Counted from the stretch's first letter, positions 51,974-61,134 are shown. The stretch: DNA of 64,000 nucleotides from an uncultured Lachnospiraceae bacterium (GCA_910587935.1 CAJUNP010000009.1:1-64000); one strand, 5' to 3'. Translations and numbers: made by a program. The notes: generated by a model from the letters alone, not told the origin.

Positions 51974-52012
51974 CAGGGTTTCATAAATGTTTACGGCATT
52001 TATGAAATCCTG
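51974..52012 (+). terminator. Hairpin after the Hsp20 gene
   Basis: A 16-bp stem (51974-51989 with 51997-52012, one G-U, 7-nt loop) 39 bases past the stop. T-rich sequence follows only after about 10 bases, so it may terminate weakly or protect the mRNA. Confidence 0.6.
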
Positions 52013-52038
52013 TCAGGTTTGTCCTGTAACTTTTTCAT

Positions 52039-52236
52039 TTATTCTTCTTTGAGAGATTTACTCAAATTACGCTCCCTGTGTTCCTTAAGCAGCCTTTGCA
52101 ATTCTTTATATTCCGCTTCCGTTACGGAATAGTCTTCAACAATTGCCCCAAAAAATCTTTTGGGTCTTTCACATTTTTTATTTTCGGATATCTTCTGTTT
52201 ATTTTTTAATGATAAAAACCATTCTTTTAGCTTCAT
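52039..52236 (-). CDS. Small basic protein, unknown
   Basis: A 65-residue soluble protein rich in Lys and Glu. The start MKLKEWFLSLKNKQKI is basic, and the second half (TEAEYKELQRLLKEHRERN) looks like one long helix. AAAGGGG lies about 10 bases before the ATG. I do not recognise it. It opposes the Hsp20 gene and shares the region's hairpin. Confidence 0.55.
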   Translation of the reverse strand: MKLKEWFLSLKNKQKISENKKCERPKRFFGAIVEDYSVTEAEYKELQRLLKEHRERNLSKSLKEE

Positions 52237-52310
52237 ATTTTATTTCCCCTTTCTATTTATACTTATACCCCATTTTTACTTTTGTAACCAAAACAATTGG
52301 AAACTGTATT

Positions 52311-52333
52311 AGTATCGCTTTAAAAGCGATACT
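52311..52333. repeat. Hairpin in the 52.3-kb gap
   Basis: A perfect 9-bp stem (AGTATCGCT with AGCGATACT, 5-nt loop) in an otherwise AT-rich 290-base gap. T-rich sequence follows on the plus strand (ATATCGTTTTTTATCC, from about 52341), terminator-like, but no upstream plus-strand gene is close. On the minus strand it lies in the leader of the small basic protein gene. Confidence 0.5.
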
Positions 52334-52464
52334 TGCTTATTTATATCGTTTTTTATCCTTTTTAGTATTGCACGTTTTATATACTTTATAATTATAATAC
52401 ATGCACTATAACATCGTCAATATGCTTGTAAAATAGTGCTCAAAGAAATGCTCTGCAGGAAAAC

Positions 52465-52493
52465 TTGTCAGGGTTCCTCCATTATGTTATTAT
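52465..52493 (+). promoter_or_regulatory. Promoter of the dehydrogenase-gtrA-lspA unit
   Basis: TTGTCA (52465-52470), 17 bases, TATTAT (52488-52493), 34 bases before the start codon. Confidence 0.65.
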
Positions 52494-52527
52494 AATGTTT
52501 ATGGCTTATCCAGCAGGAGGTTATTCC

Positions 52528-53487
52528 ATGAAAATAGTAATCCTGGAACGTAACAGCGCGGGAACCGATATTGAAATGGATTTTTCAGATTTAGGAGAAG
52601 TTGTCTGTTATCCTAATACGGTAACAAAGGAAGAAACGGCATCACGAATTCAGGATGCGGATATCGTTGTAGCAAACAAGGCTCCGTTCTGCGAGGAAAC
52701 ACTGCAGGGAGTCCGCAGGCTTAAGCTGATTTGTGAACTGGCAACGGGCTTTGATAATTGTGATTTGGAATACTGCAGCAAAAGGGGAATTCAGGTGCGC
52801 AACGTCGTGGATTATTCTACCGCCATGGTAGCCCAGCATACTTTTGCGCTGGCTTTAAGTCTTCTCGGCAGGCTTCCTTATTATGACAGCTATGTCAAAT
52901 CAGGCGCTTACAGCGCACAGGATCGGTTTTCCAATTTTGAGCTGCCGTTTCATGAACTGAGCGGTAAGGTATGGGGCATTATAGGCATGGGGCATATCGG
53001 CAGACGTGTCGCAGACATTGCCGCCGCTTTCGGGTGCCGCGTTATTTTTTATTCCGCTTCCGGTACCAGCACATGTACGGATTATGAACGGGTTAATCTG
53101 GATACTTTATTAGCAAAAAGCGACGTATTGTCTCTCCATTGTCCGCTAACCGAGAGAACCCGGCATTTAATTAACAGAAACGCTTTGAAAAAAATGAAGC
53201 CCTCCGCAGTACTGATTAATGTTGCCAGAGGCGCAGTTGCAGATAATCGGGCTCTTTACGAAGCGCTTACCGGCGGATGGATCGCCGCCGCCGGCCTGGA
53301 CGTACTGGAGGAGGAACCGATCGGTCCGGACAACCCATTGGGACTGATACAGGACAGCTGCCGGCTGATTATAACGCCGCATCTGGCATGGGCAAGCGTG
53401 GAAGCCAGAAAGCGCTGTGTAGAGGAAGTCCGCAAAAATATTAAGGCTTTCCTGCAAAATGAACCAAGAAACATTGTTAACCCGTAA
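52528..53487 (+). CDS. D-isomer-specific 2-hydroxyacid dehydrogenase
   Basis: A 319-residue NAD-dependent dehydrogenase. The nucleotide-binding motif is GIIGMGHIGRRVADIAAAFG (about 151-170). Catalytic residues of the family are visible: the Arg of NVARGAVAD, Glu in LDVLEEEP and His in TPHLAW. The closest type by pattern is glycerate/hydroxypyruvate dehydrogenase, but substrate assignment is uncertain. ATG 52528 follows AGGAGG by 7 bases. Leads a run with gtrA and lspA. Confidence 0.93.
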   Translation: MKIVILERNSAGTDIEMDFSDLGEVVCYPNTVTKEETASRIQDADIVVANKAPFCEETLQGVRRLKLICELATGFDNCDLEYCSKRGIQVRNVVDYSTAMVAQHTFALALSLLGRLPYYDSYVKSGAYSAQDRFSNFELPFHELSGKVWGIIGMGHIGRRVADIAAAFGCRVIFYSASGTSTCTDYERVNLDTLLAKSDVLSLHCPLTERTRHLINRNALKKMKPSAVLINVARGAVADNRALYEALTGGWIAAAGLDVLEEEPIGPDNPLGLIQDSCRLIITPHLAWASVEARKRCVEEVRKNIKAFLQNEPRNIVNP

Positions 53488-53513
53488 AGGGATAAGAGAC
53501 AGAAAGGTATGGC

Positions 53514-54008
53514 ATGTTTAAAAAATTATTTGACTTCGGAATGAAAATGTACAAAAAGTATGAAGAAATTGTTAATTATCTGATTGTGGGCGTGGCAACC
53601 ACGGTAGTTTACCTGATTGCCTGTTTTATATTTGAAAAGTTTATCTGGGACCCTGCAATTCCTTTTGAAAATTTTCTGATTAATACGTTTGGCTGGCTGG
53701 TGGGCGTTATTTTTGCCTATATTACCAATCGAAAATATGTCTTTAAAAGCGAAAGCGAGAACGTGGCGGGAGAAGCCGCAAAATTTGTTGGCGGAAGGCT
53801 GTTAACCTGGGGGCTGGACGTATTTATTATGTGGCTGATGGTAAACGTATGGGAAATTAATTATTGGATTGCAAAGTTGTTTGTATCCTGCGTACTGGTT
53901 ATGATCGCCAATTATCTGATCAGCAAGTTGATTGTTTTCGCAGGCAAACGGGACAATCATCCCGGCACAAAACCGGAAAGGGAAAATATCGATGAAGGAA
54001 AAAAGTAA
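53514..54008 (+). CDS. GtrA-like membrane protein
   Basis: A 164-residue protein with four membrane segments and the GtrA features NYLIVGVATTVVYLIACFIF, INTFGWLVGVIFAYITNRKYVF and the last NYLISKLIVF. Family members are thought to flip undecaprenyl-phosphate sugars. The 3' end overlaps lspA by 17 bases. The GtrII gene 5 kb away might be its functional partner. Confidence 0.9.
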   Translation: MFKKLFDFGMKMYKKYEEIVNYLIVGVATTVVYLIACFIFEKFIWDPAIPFENFLINTFGWLVGVIFAYITNRKYVFKSESENVAGEAAKFVGGRLLTWGLDVFIMWLMVNVWEINYWIAKLFVSCVLVMIANYLISKLIVFAGKRDNHPGTKPERENIDEGKK

Positions 54009-54540
54009 TCTGAAAAGAAACGTCTCCGCACTCACGGGTGTGATTCTATTATGCTTCATAGATCAAATCACAAAATATTTTGTATCTTCCCGTATGCTTT
54101 TAGGCGAAGTCATCCCTCTTATAGAGGGCGTATTTCAGCTTCGCTACATCCGTAACGATGGGATGGCATGGAGCCTGTTAGAGGGAAAACAGATTATATT
54201 TGTAATCTTAACGCCGGTTGTTATGTTTTTTCTGATTAAAGTGTTTTTATGTTTACCGGAAGAAAAAAAATACGGCCCCATTCGGGTGATCCTCGTATTT
54301 CTGACGGCGGGAGCCATGGGAAACCTGATCGACCGTATATGGGGCGGTGAAGTATTATTCAAAGGAAGCGTCATTGATTTTTTTGATTTCTGCCTGATTC
54401 AATTTCCAGTTTTTAACGTAGCGGATATTTATGTCAGCTTATCCGTCGTTGTACTTCTGTTCCTGATGCTGTTTTGCTATAAGGAAGAAGATTTTGAAAT
54501 CATTTATGACAGTTGTGTCCGTTTTAAAAAGAAATCTTAA
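53992..54540 (+). CDS. lspA: Lipoprotein signal peptidase (signal peptidase II)
   Basis: A four-helix membrane aspartyl protease (182 residues) that cleaves prolipoproteins before the lipidated Cys. The catalytic pair is in GNLIDRIWGGEV and FNVADIYV; RNDGMAWSL is the usual RNxGxAWSL segment. The N- and C-termini are slightly longer than the typical 160. ATG 53992 lies about 7 bases after GAAAGGG, inside gtrA. Lipoproteins in this window (at 18389, 29706, 58275) are expected clients. Confidence 0.95.
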   Translation: MKEKSNLKRNVSALTGVILLCFIDQITKYFVSSRMLLGEVIPLIEGVFQLRYIRNDGMAWSLLEGKQIIFVILTPVVMFFLIKVFLCLPEEKKYGPIRVILVFLTAGAMGNLIDRIWGGEVLFKGSVIDFFDFCLIQFPVFNVADIYVSLSVVVLLFLMLFCYKEEDFEIIYDSCVRFKKKS

Positions 54541-54541
54541 T

Positions 54542-55240
54542 CTAAATTTTCGTAACAAAATCCCGTACTAATGCGGAACAATGCGCTGCCGCCGCTTTTT
54601 CAAAGGAGGGGTAATCCATGTGCGCGCTGTCGTCCGCTTTATCGGATATGGCGCGGATAATAACGAAAGGAATACGGTTTAAATAAGCCGCGTGCGCAAT
54701 CGCCGCTCCTTCCATTTCGGTACAATAACCGCCTACGGCCGTAATAATATGCTCTTTGGCTTCTTTCGAAGAAATGAACTGATCGCCGCTGGCAATCTTT
54801 CCGGTCCTTACGGTAATATCACAAACCGCTTCCCGGCAGGAAACCCTGGCAGCTTCCACCATTGCCGTATCCGCAGGGAAAAATCGTACATCCATACCGG
54901 GAACCTGCCCAATCTCGTATCCCAGAGAAGTGACATCCATGTCATGATAAACGGCTTCCGTACCGATCACAAGGTCTCCGATGTCAAGTTCCGCGCTCAG
55001 CGAACCTGCAACGCCGGTATTAATGATATGGGTAACAGCAAAGCAGTCAGCCAGTATCTGCACGCAAATGCCCGCATTCACTTTTCCGATCCCGCACTGC
55101 ACGATTACCACTTCAGCCTGGTTCAGAGTACCTTCGTAAAATTTCATGGAAGCTTTTTCCACAATCCGCTTAACGGACATTTCTGCTTTTAACGCTTCTA
55201 CTTCCAGCTCCATAGCTCCGATAATTCCAATTTTGTTCAT
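54542..55240 (-). CDS. mtnN: 5'-methylthioadenosine/S-adenosylhomocysteine nucleosidase
   Basis: A 232-residue enzyme that removes adenine from SAH and MTA. The start MNKIGIIGAMELEVEAL, the loop NTGVAGSLSAELDIGDLV, and the catalytic region TEMEGAAIAHAAY with AISDKADDS (catalytic Asp) are family hallmarks. It follows luxS by 25 bases, making SRH for LuxS in one operon. It converges on lspA with only one base between stops. Confidence 0.96.
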   Translation of the reverse strand: MNKIGIIGAMELEVEALKAEMSVKRIVEKASMKFYEGTLNQAEVVIVQCGIGKVNAGICVQILADCFAVTHIINTGVAGSLSAELDIGDLVIGTEAVYHDMDVTSLGYEIGQVPGMDVRFFPADTAMVEAARVSCREAVCDITVRTGKIASGDQFISSKEAKEHIITAVGGYCTEMEGAAIAHAAYLNRIPFVIIRAISDKADDSAHMDYPSFEKAAAAHCSALVRDFVTKI

Positions 55241-55265
55241 TATATCTCTCTCCTTTAAGCTCGTC

Positions 55266-55745
55266 TTATTCGGGATAAATCAGTCTGCTGTCGTCAATGG
55301 CATATAAAACCTGTTCCAGATACCGGCCGGCCAGGTAATTGGCCATAGGCAGATTCATATCCAGGTAATTGCCGCAGTCTTTGGGATCGGCGCCCGGTAC
55401 GGCGTCATGAAAATCTCTGATAAATTCAAACAGCTCCGTTATCAGCGGGGCAATCTGCCTTGAAGTGTAATCACCGGCAAGTAAAAGGTAAAAACCGGTG
55501 CGGCACCCCATGGGCCCAAAATAGACGGTGCGTTCCCCAAATTCTTTATGATTCCGCAGGAAGGTTGCGCCAAGGTGTTCTATGGTGTGAATCTCTGCGG
55601 TATTCATGACAGGCTCCTCGTTAGGAGATGTAATACGCAGATCAAAGGTTGTTATAACGGCGTTCTGAAAAGTATCTTTTCTGGAAACGTAGACGCCGGG
55701 CTGCAGCTTGATATGGTCAATTGTAAAACTTGTGATCTTCTCCAT
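55266..55745 (-). CDS. luxS: S-ribosylhomocysteine lyase LuxS
   Basis: A 159-residue iron enzyme that splits S-ribosylhomocysteine to homocysteine and the AI-2 precursor. The metal site HTIEH (about 53-57), the later C of FGPMGCRTGFYLL and GNYLDMNLPMA are diagnostic. First gene of luxS-mtnN, so the activated methyl cycle and AI-2 production are coupled. Confidence 0.97.
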   Translation of the reverse strand: MEKITSFTIDHIKLQPGVYVSRKDTFQNAVITTFDLRITSPNEEPVMNTAEIHTIEHLGATFLRNHKEFGERTVYFGPMGCRTGFYLLLAGDYTSRQIAPLITELFEFIRDFHDAVPGADPKDCGNYLDMNLPMANYLAGRYLEQVLYAIDDSRLIYPE

Positions 55746-55786
55746 AATAAGTCCTCCAGGAAAATAAGGTAAACAGTATCAAATAA

Positions 55787-55815
55787 ACTCTATCGGATTT
55801 ACCGCTAAAAGTCAA
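55787..55815 (-). promoter_or_regulatory. luxS-mtnN promoter
   Basis: On the minus strand TTGACT (55810-55815), 17 bases, TAGAGT (55787-55792). Confidence 0.6.
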
Positions 55816-55848
55816 GAGCGACAAATTTGAAAAAAGCCGGCAAGGCGG

Positions 55849-55877
55849 TTGAATTTATAGCTTTCTGAATGTATAAT
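55849..55877 (+). promoter_or_regulatory. Promoter of the cyclic-nucleotide protein gene
   Basis: TTGAAT (55849-55854), 17 bases, TATAAT (55872-55877), then AGGAGG and ATG 55910. Confidence 0.75.
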
Positions 55878-55909
55878 AGTAAAAGATTTTAAACACGCAG
55901 GAGGATGTT

Positions 55910-58204
55910 ATGGCTTCCGTAATAATTGAAAAAAATAAGATATTATTTGAATCCGGCAAACCCTTCGGAGAACTTTTTGTAATTTTAAAGGGCAGCGTAT
56001 CCGTATCTTTTCCCGGCGGAAAATTTACTCTGTCCAAGGGTGATGTTGCCGGTATCTGCGAACTTTTTGAAGACGTACACTTTATGACTTGTAAAACTCT
56101 GGAAGATTCGACCGTGGTATCGTACCCGATTTCGGACATTGCCTCCCTGGATTCGTTTTTCCGGGCCAATCCCGATTACAGTGTCTTGTTTGCACGTTCC
56201 GCTTTCCGTCAGATGAACGCTCTTTTACAATGCTGTGAACTGGCGCGGTTCCGCTGCGGCGAGCTTTATACGGCCTGCACGAAGGATTATTCCATGTACA
56301 ATGTCTGTTGTATGCGCCATCAGGTTGCCGCAAAGAAGCTTCCGGGGCTTTCCGATCTGTCTCCCCTGATGGAAGAAGCGCCCCTGGACGACTGGGCCGT
56401 TTCCTATTACGACGGTTTTGAACATCTATTATCGGAAAACAGCGGTTCTGTCGTTCTTTCCAAAGCTCCCGCCGTTCCCGCCGGGTTAATTGCCGGTATC
56501 TGTTCAGACTTTGTAAAAACCGGGGATTCCATGGAAGCGCTTGCAGAATATCAAAAGCAGGTTCTTTCTATGTATCTGAATGAAGACGGCGAAGACCTAT
56601 TTACATTTTATATGGATTTGTATGAAAAATCGGCCGCCGGTTCTTCTGACTTTAAACTCCTGCAGGCTGCTATCGGTAAAATGATTCAACGGCTTCAGTC
56701 TGCTTCCGATCTGAATCAGGAGCTTTATGCAAAACGGGCCGCCGCATTCCAGGCTGTTATAAAAGCAAAACCCGCCGCCGCTTCTGCTTCCGCTCCCGCA
56801 GATCAGGAGAAACCCGCTTCTTTAGACGCTTCTTTCCTGCAGCAGCTTACAGATTCCCTGCATACGATTCTGTCTTATTCGGGTGCGGATTCCGAACAAT
56901 GCCGCCAGTTTGAGGAACTGATTAACCGATATCAAAGCATGGATGATAAAAATGCCTCGGATGATGATTCCAGACGTCTGCGGCAGCAAATTACCGTTCA
57001 GTTTTATGAATTGTATGGAATGGTCTTTTTCAAGGCTGTCAAAGATTCTTCCATGCCGCTCGCAGTCCGTATGTTCCTTTATTTCGGATATGTTGACGAA
57101 TTATTGGCAGGAACGGAAAACACGGCTTATCTGGGACAGCTTGCCGACCGCCTGTCAAAAGAGTCCAATCCCCATACGTTTACTCTGTATGACTGGATGC
57201 TTGCCATCTTAAACGGGGAACGGGAACCCAGCCGGAATGAGTTTGACGAAGATTATACCAAGCACCTGCACACGATGAAGATTTCCGGAAAAATCAGCGC
57301 CGAAGAAGAACGGGAATTTGCCGACGACACGTCGAAAAAAGTGGAATATGAGCTGAAGAATATGCTTCCTCCCGTTAACAAAATGACCAGCGGACGTATA
57401 TCTACATTCTGTCCTGTATTTTCCGGACATAATGTTTTGAAGGCTCTGGACGCATCCTTTATTTCAAACGCTTCGCTGCAGGCCGCTTTAAACTACAATA
57501 TTTCTCTTGATTTCAGCGCCTATTACAGAGAATATGTCTATACGAATACAGAGGTTAATATTCCCAAAGAATATTTCCATTTGGAGGTGCTTCCGGATGT
57601 GATTTTGATGCCGGGCATTGGTACGAGGGGCGTTATGTGGCAGGAAATTGAAGGCCGCCGCAGAACCACTTCCGCACGTATGATGCTTCCCATTTTTTAT
57701 CTGGATGATCTCCGTTCGGCCGTTGTCCGTCTTACCGGAGAATATCGATGGGAAATGTGCAAGCGTATTCAGGGTCCCCGCTGGAATGATCTCTCCGAGC
57801 GTTCCCTGACCAGCGAATACTTTGATTATATTCAGTTTTATAAAAAGAATCATGAACTTTCCCCCGCCACTAAGGAAAAGATCGGTAATGCCCTGAAAAA
57901 ATCCCGCGGCAGCTTTAAGGAAATGTTTGTCAGAGACTATATTTCTTATATTTTATTTGAAGGAACAGGGTCGCCCAGATTAACGAAGCCGGCTCGAAGC
58001 ACTCTGTTTACGTATTGTCCTTTTGCCAAACCGGTACGGAATACGTTAGGCGGGAATCCAATTTTCAAGGAAATGATGGAACGTTACGACGCCCGTCAGA
58101 AACAGCAGATTCATAAGATCGATATTTTAATTAAAAAGGTGGAAAACAGCGGACACGAAGTCCCCAAAGAGATACGGGACGAGTGGGATTATTTAAACTG
58201 CTAG
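55910..58204 (+). CDS. Large cyclic-nucleotide-binding-domain protein, unknown output
   Basis: A 764-residue soluble protein. The first ~120 residues have a cyclic-nucleotide-binding fold: ILFESGKPFGELFVILKGSVSVSF, then LSKGDVAGICELFEDVHF, where a cAMP-type protein would have its GExF/phosphate-binding cassette. The remaining ~640 residues contain an Ala/Pro-rich linker (about 285-302) and no domain I can name; there is no HTH, kinase or cyclase motif and no membrane segment. Conserved-looking blocks near the end (YCPFAKPVRNTLGGNPIFKEMM) suggest a defined fold. It is transcribed alone from a good promoter to a bidirectional terminator. Similar long proteins occur in Lachnospiraceae as I recall, without assigned function. 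Confidence 0.8.
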   Translation: MASVIIEKNKILFESGKPFGELFVILKGSVSVSFPGGKFTLSKGDVAGICELFEDVHFMTCKTLEDSTVVSYPISDIASLDSFFRANPDYSVLFARSAFRQMNALLQCCELARFRCGELYTACTKDYSMYNVCCMRHQVAAKKLPGLSDLSPLMEEAPLDDWAVSYYDGFEHLLSENSGSVVLSKAPAVPAGLIAGICSDFVKTGDSMEALAEYQKQVLSMYLNEDGEDLFTFYMDLYEKSAAGSSDFKLLQAAIGKMIQRLQSASDLNQELYAKRAAAFQAVIKAKPAAASASAPADQEKPASLDASFLQQLTDSLHTILSYSGADSEQCRQFEELINRYQSMDDKNASDDDSRRLRQQITVQFYELYGMVFFKAVKDSSMPLAVRMFLYFGYVDELLAGTENTAYLGQLADRLSKESNPHTFTLYDWMLAILNGEREPSRNEFDEDYTKHLHTMKISGKISAEEEREFADDTSKKVEYELKNMLPPVNKMTSGRISTFCPVFSGHNVLKALDASFISNASLQAALNYNISLDFSAYYREYVYTNTEVNIPKEYFHLEVLPDVILMPGIGTRGVMWQEIEGRRRTTSARMMLPIFYLDDLRSAVVRLTGEYRWEMCKRIQGPRWNDLSERSLTSEYFDYIQFYKKNHELSPATKEKIGNALKKSRGSFKEMFVRDYISYILFEGTGSPRLTKPARSTLFTYCPFAKPVRNTLGGNPIFKEMMERYDARQKQQIHKIDILIKKVENSGHEVPKEIRDEWDYLNC

Positions 58205-58220
58205 ATCTTTTTACAAGTAT

Positions 58221-58256
58221 AAAAAAGGATGTCAGCTTGCGGCCAGCATCCTTTTT
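58221..58256 (+). terminator. Bidirectional terminator
   Basis: AAAAAAGGATG pairs with CATCCTTTTTT around a partly paired loop, between the convergent cyclic-nucleotide protein and lipoprotein genes. Confidence 0.85.
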
Positions 58257-58274
58257 TACAGGTTATCATTCATT

Positions 58275-58871
58275 TTAGTAAGCTGCAAATCCGTTAAGAA
58301 TCGCATCTTTCTGATCTTCATAACCTTCAACCCATGTGATTGTCATGCTCATCATACGATTGCCGACTTTTCTCATGTAATATTCCTGATTCATCTGCAT
58401 TCCGTTTGCTTCTACGGTTGCAGATAATTTTTTGTAAGCCGCTCCGGCAATCGTAGCATCCTCAACCGTATCGCTGAGGTTAACCGTCATGGTCGACATT
58501 CCCGTAACCTGCTCCTTGAAAAGATCTATATATTTATCTAAAGATACGCTGGTCTTCTCAAGAGTAATATTCGCGTTAGCCGCTCCTAAAGAATCCGCCA
58601 CAACCATTTCGTAGATCGTGGTAAGCTCCGCATATTTTTTCTGTACATCGGTTACGTCGTCTCCCATCATTTCCAAAGTCATGCCCATCATCTGGGATAA
58701 CTCTTCTTCACCGGCAAGTGTGAATCCTTCCGGAGTCGTAAAACGGAATCCTAAAAATTCAGTCTCGTATCCGCTGTCCGTAAACGTGCCGGGGGTATAA
58801 CCTTTGCCGCCGCACGCAGTCAGCAATACTGCGACAATCACTAATGCCATTGCAAGGAATCTCTTTTTCAT
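58275..58871 (-). CDS. Small lipoprotein, unknown family
   Basis: A 198-residue lipoprotein with MKKRFLAMALVIVAVLLTAC as signal and lipobox (Cys20), then a Gly/Thr linker. The mature part has FLGFRFTTPEGFTLAGEEEL and YMRKVGNRMMSMTITWVEG, a pattern of small beta-rich surface domains. ATG 58871 follows AGGAGAGGAG by about 8 bases. Promoter TTGTAT-17-TAAAAT lies at 58921-58949. Function unknown. Confidence 0.8.
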   Translation of the reverse strand: MKKRFLAMALVIVAVLLTACGGKGYTPGTFTDSGYETEFLGFRFTTPEGFTLAGEEELSQMMGMTLEMMGDDVTDVQKKYAELTTIYEMVVADSLGAANANITLEKTSVSLDKYIDLFKEQVTGMSTMTVNLSDTVEDATIAGAAYKKLSATVEANGMQMNQEYYMRKVGNRMMSMTITWVEGYEDQKDAILNGFAAY

Positions 58872-58920
58872 GTTGCTTCTCCTCTCCTTTTCCCGCTTAA
58901 TTTGTTTTGATGCGATACAT

Positions 58921-58949
58921 ATTTTAGCATAATAAATATACCAATACAA
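58921..58949 (-). promoter_or_regulatory. Promoter of the lipoprotein gene
   Basis: On the minus strand TTGTAT (58944-58949), 17 bases, TAAAAT (58921-58926). Confidence 0.55.
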
Positions 58950-59028
58950 TCTTAAACATCAACAACTTTAAAACTAAAAAGAAAGAATTTTTATGGCATT
59001 ATCGATAAAAACTTTTTGTATTCACCGT

Positions 59029-60378
59029 TTATAATCTCTTTAAAAGAATTTCTCTCTGTTCTTCATATCCCGGCTTGCCAAGAAGTGCAAACATATTCTT
59101 CTTGTAGCTTTCCACACCGGGCTGGTTGAAGGGATTCACGCCCAGCAGGTAACCGCTGACACCGCAGGCAAACTCAAAGAAATAGAACAGCTCTCCGAGG
59201 AAAAACTCGCTGACCTCGGGTACATTGACAAGGAAATTGGGAACCTGTCCGTCCGTATGGGCCAGAATCGTTCCGTTCATTGCGCTTTTATTTACAAAAT
59301 CAACGGTCTTGCCGGACAGATAATTAAGTCCGTCCAAGTCCACCGGCTCTGTGCCGATAATGATCTCTTCCCGGGAAGCTTCCACATTGATTACGGTTTC
59401 AAACATGATTCTTGCACCGTCCTGAATAAACTGTCCCATGGAATGAAGATCCGTAGTCAGATCTACGCTTGCAGGGAAAATACCTTTCTGGTCCTTGCCT
59501 TCGCTTTCACCGTAAAGCTGTTTCCACCATTCGGATACGTAATGCACGCTGGGTTCATAGTTGGCAAGAATCTCAACGCTTTTGCCTTTTCTCAGTAAAA
59601 TGTTGCGGGCTGCCGCGTATAAAAGCGCGTCGTTCTCTTCAAAAGCCGCATTCAGCGCGCGTTCTCTTCCGCTCGCCGCACCTTCCATCAGTTTATCGAT
59701 GTCCGCGCCGCTTACTGCAATGGGAAGCAGACCTACTGCGGTCAGCACGGAAAAACGTCCGCCTACGTCGTCCGGCACCACAAAGCTCTCATAGCCCTCT
59801 TCCGAAGCAAGGTTCTTAAGAGATCCCTTCGCTTTGTCCGTGGTTGCATAGATTCTCTTTGCTGCCTCTTCTTTGCCGTATTTCTTTTCCAGCATCTCCT
59901 TAAAGACACGGAACGCAATAGCCGGCTCCGTGGTAGTTCCCGACTTGGAGATCATGTTGACTGAAAAATCCCTGTCGCCGATTACATCCATCAGGTGTCT
60001 GATATAGGTGGAGCTGATGGAATTGCCCACAAAGTATATTTCGGGAGTCTTGCGCATCTCTTTGCTTATTACATTGTAAAAGCTGTGGCGTAAAAATTCG
60101 ATTGCGGCCCTTGCCCCCAGATAAGAGCCCCCAATGCCTATTACCACAAGAACCTCGGAATCACTCTGAATCTTCGCCGCCGCTTTTTTAATCCGGTCGA
60201 ACTCCTCTTTGTCATAATTTACCGGAAGATCCAGCCAGCCAAGAAAATCGCTTCCTGCGCCCGTTTTGGATACTAACAATTCTTTTGCGTCCAGGGTGAG
60301 CTTCTTCATTAAGTCCATTTCATCAGCCGAAATGAATGAACTTGTCCTGGAATAATCAAAGGTTACTTTCCTGTTCAT
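59029..60378 (-). CDS. pgi: Glucose-6-phosphate isomerase
   Basis: A 449-residue glycolytic enzyme that converts glucose-6-phosphate to fructose-6-phosphate. Phosphate-binding VIGIGGSYLGARAAIEF (about 79-95), MISKSGTTTEPAIAFRVF near 142 and the C-terminal GVNPFNQPGVESYKKNMFALLG with the catalytic Lys are present. Length is that of the short Firmicute form. Promoter TTGAAT-17-TAAACT at 60425-60453. Confidence 0.97.
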   Translation of the reverse strand: MNRKVTFDYSRTSSFISADEMDLMKKLTLDAKELLVSKTGAGSDFLGWLDLPVNYDKEEFDRIKKAAAKIQSDSEVLVVIGIGGSYLGARAAIEFLRHSFYNVISKEMRKTPEIYFVGNSISSTYIRHLMDVIGDRDFSVNMISKSGTTTEPAIAFRVFKEMLEKKYGKEEAAKRIYATTDKAKGSLKNLASEEGYESFVVPDDVGGRFSVLTAVGLLPIAVSGADIDKLMEGAASGRERALNAAFEENDALLYAAARNILLRKGKSVEILANYEPSVHYVSEWWKQLYGESEGKDQKGIFPASVDLTTDLHSMGQFIQDGARIMFETVINVEASREEIIIGTEPVDLDGLNYLSGKTVDFVNKSAMNGTILAHTDGQVPNFLVNVPEVSEFFLGELFYFFEFACGVSGYLLGVNPFNQPGVESYKKNMFALLGKPGYEEQREILLKRL

Positions 60379-60424
60379 GATATCACTCCTTTTGAATTAT
60401 TTGTATTTCTTTCCAAACAATTAC

Positions 60425-60453
60425 AGTTTAGCAAAGATATTATGGGAATTCAA
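60425..60453 (-). promoter_or_regulatory. pgi promoter
   Basis: On the minus strand TTGAAT (60448-60453), 17 bases, TAAACT (60425-60430), 47 bases before the pgi start. Confidence 0.6.
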
Positions 60454-60477
60454 GAGGAATTCTGCACCGGTCTTTCC

Positions 60478-61134
60478 TCATGCCAGCAATTCTTTCAGCA
60501 AATCTTCCAGCTCCTCTTCTTCCATCTGCGAAAGAATACTTTTGGCGCTGACGGCAGGTTTTTTTGTTTTATCCGGCTGCAGCGCTTCGGTAATTATGTC
60601 TTTTTCTTCTTCCTCCGGAATTTCCAGGCGGTTCACCATATGATTCTCCAGATAATCCATGAGGTTTACCTTTAAAATTCCGATCTTCCCTTTTACATCT
60701 ACCATGGACGATATGGAAAAGTACAGATACAGTCCAAAGAGGCTGACGATATAATAGGGCAGAATTTCTCCTAACACCGCGCCGTCCACGATAGCAATAC
60801 AGGCGCCCAGTCCCGCAAAAAAAACGGATAACAACATGAGCTGCCCCGACATATGATATAACATGCGGAAAGATAGTTTGCCGAGCGACAGGCGGTTTAA
60901 AAACTTGTCCACAAATACCGATATGTTTGCCACCCCTGAATTCATGCGATAACAGTTGGCAAATTTCAGTTTGCATTGTTTTAACAGTTTGTTTGTCGTA
61001 GCAGACATGTTTTCTGTCTCGGAAATCAGATTCTGGTACAATGCACCAATCATAATCAGAAGAAAAATGCTACATACTAATAAAAAAATACCAATGCCCA
61101 TCATCCATTTTTGTTCTACGAGTTCCTTTAACAT
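60478..61134 (-). CDS. Membrane protein of unknown function
   Basis: A 218-residue protein with one N-terminal segment (about 10-32), two in the middle (about 98-145) and a charged C-terminal tail ending in EEEELEDLLKELL. I do not recognise a family. ATG 61134 is preceded by AAAGGCAAGG; the frame could be extended 35 codons but those residues look non-native. It stands alone upstream of pgi and divergent from the TSCPD gene. Confidence 0.65.
   Translation of the reverse strand: MLKELVEQKWMMGIGIFLLVCSIFLLIMIGALYQNLISETENMSATTNKLLKQCKLKFANCYRMNSGVANISVFVDKFLNRLSLGKLSFRMLYHMSGQLMLLSVFFAGLGACIAIVDGAVLGEILPYYIVSLFGLYLYFSISSMVDVKGKIGILKVNLMDYLENHMVNRLEIPEEEEKDIITEALQPDKTKKPAVSAKSILSQMEEEELEDLLKELLA

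Noticed and set aside
52237..52527. A small RNA or riboswitch in the gap before the dehydrogenase gene
   Set aside because: Only one 9-bp hairpin and a promoter could be supported; no conserved riboswitch core was recognised.
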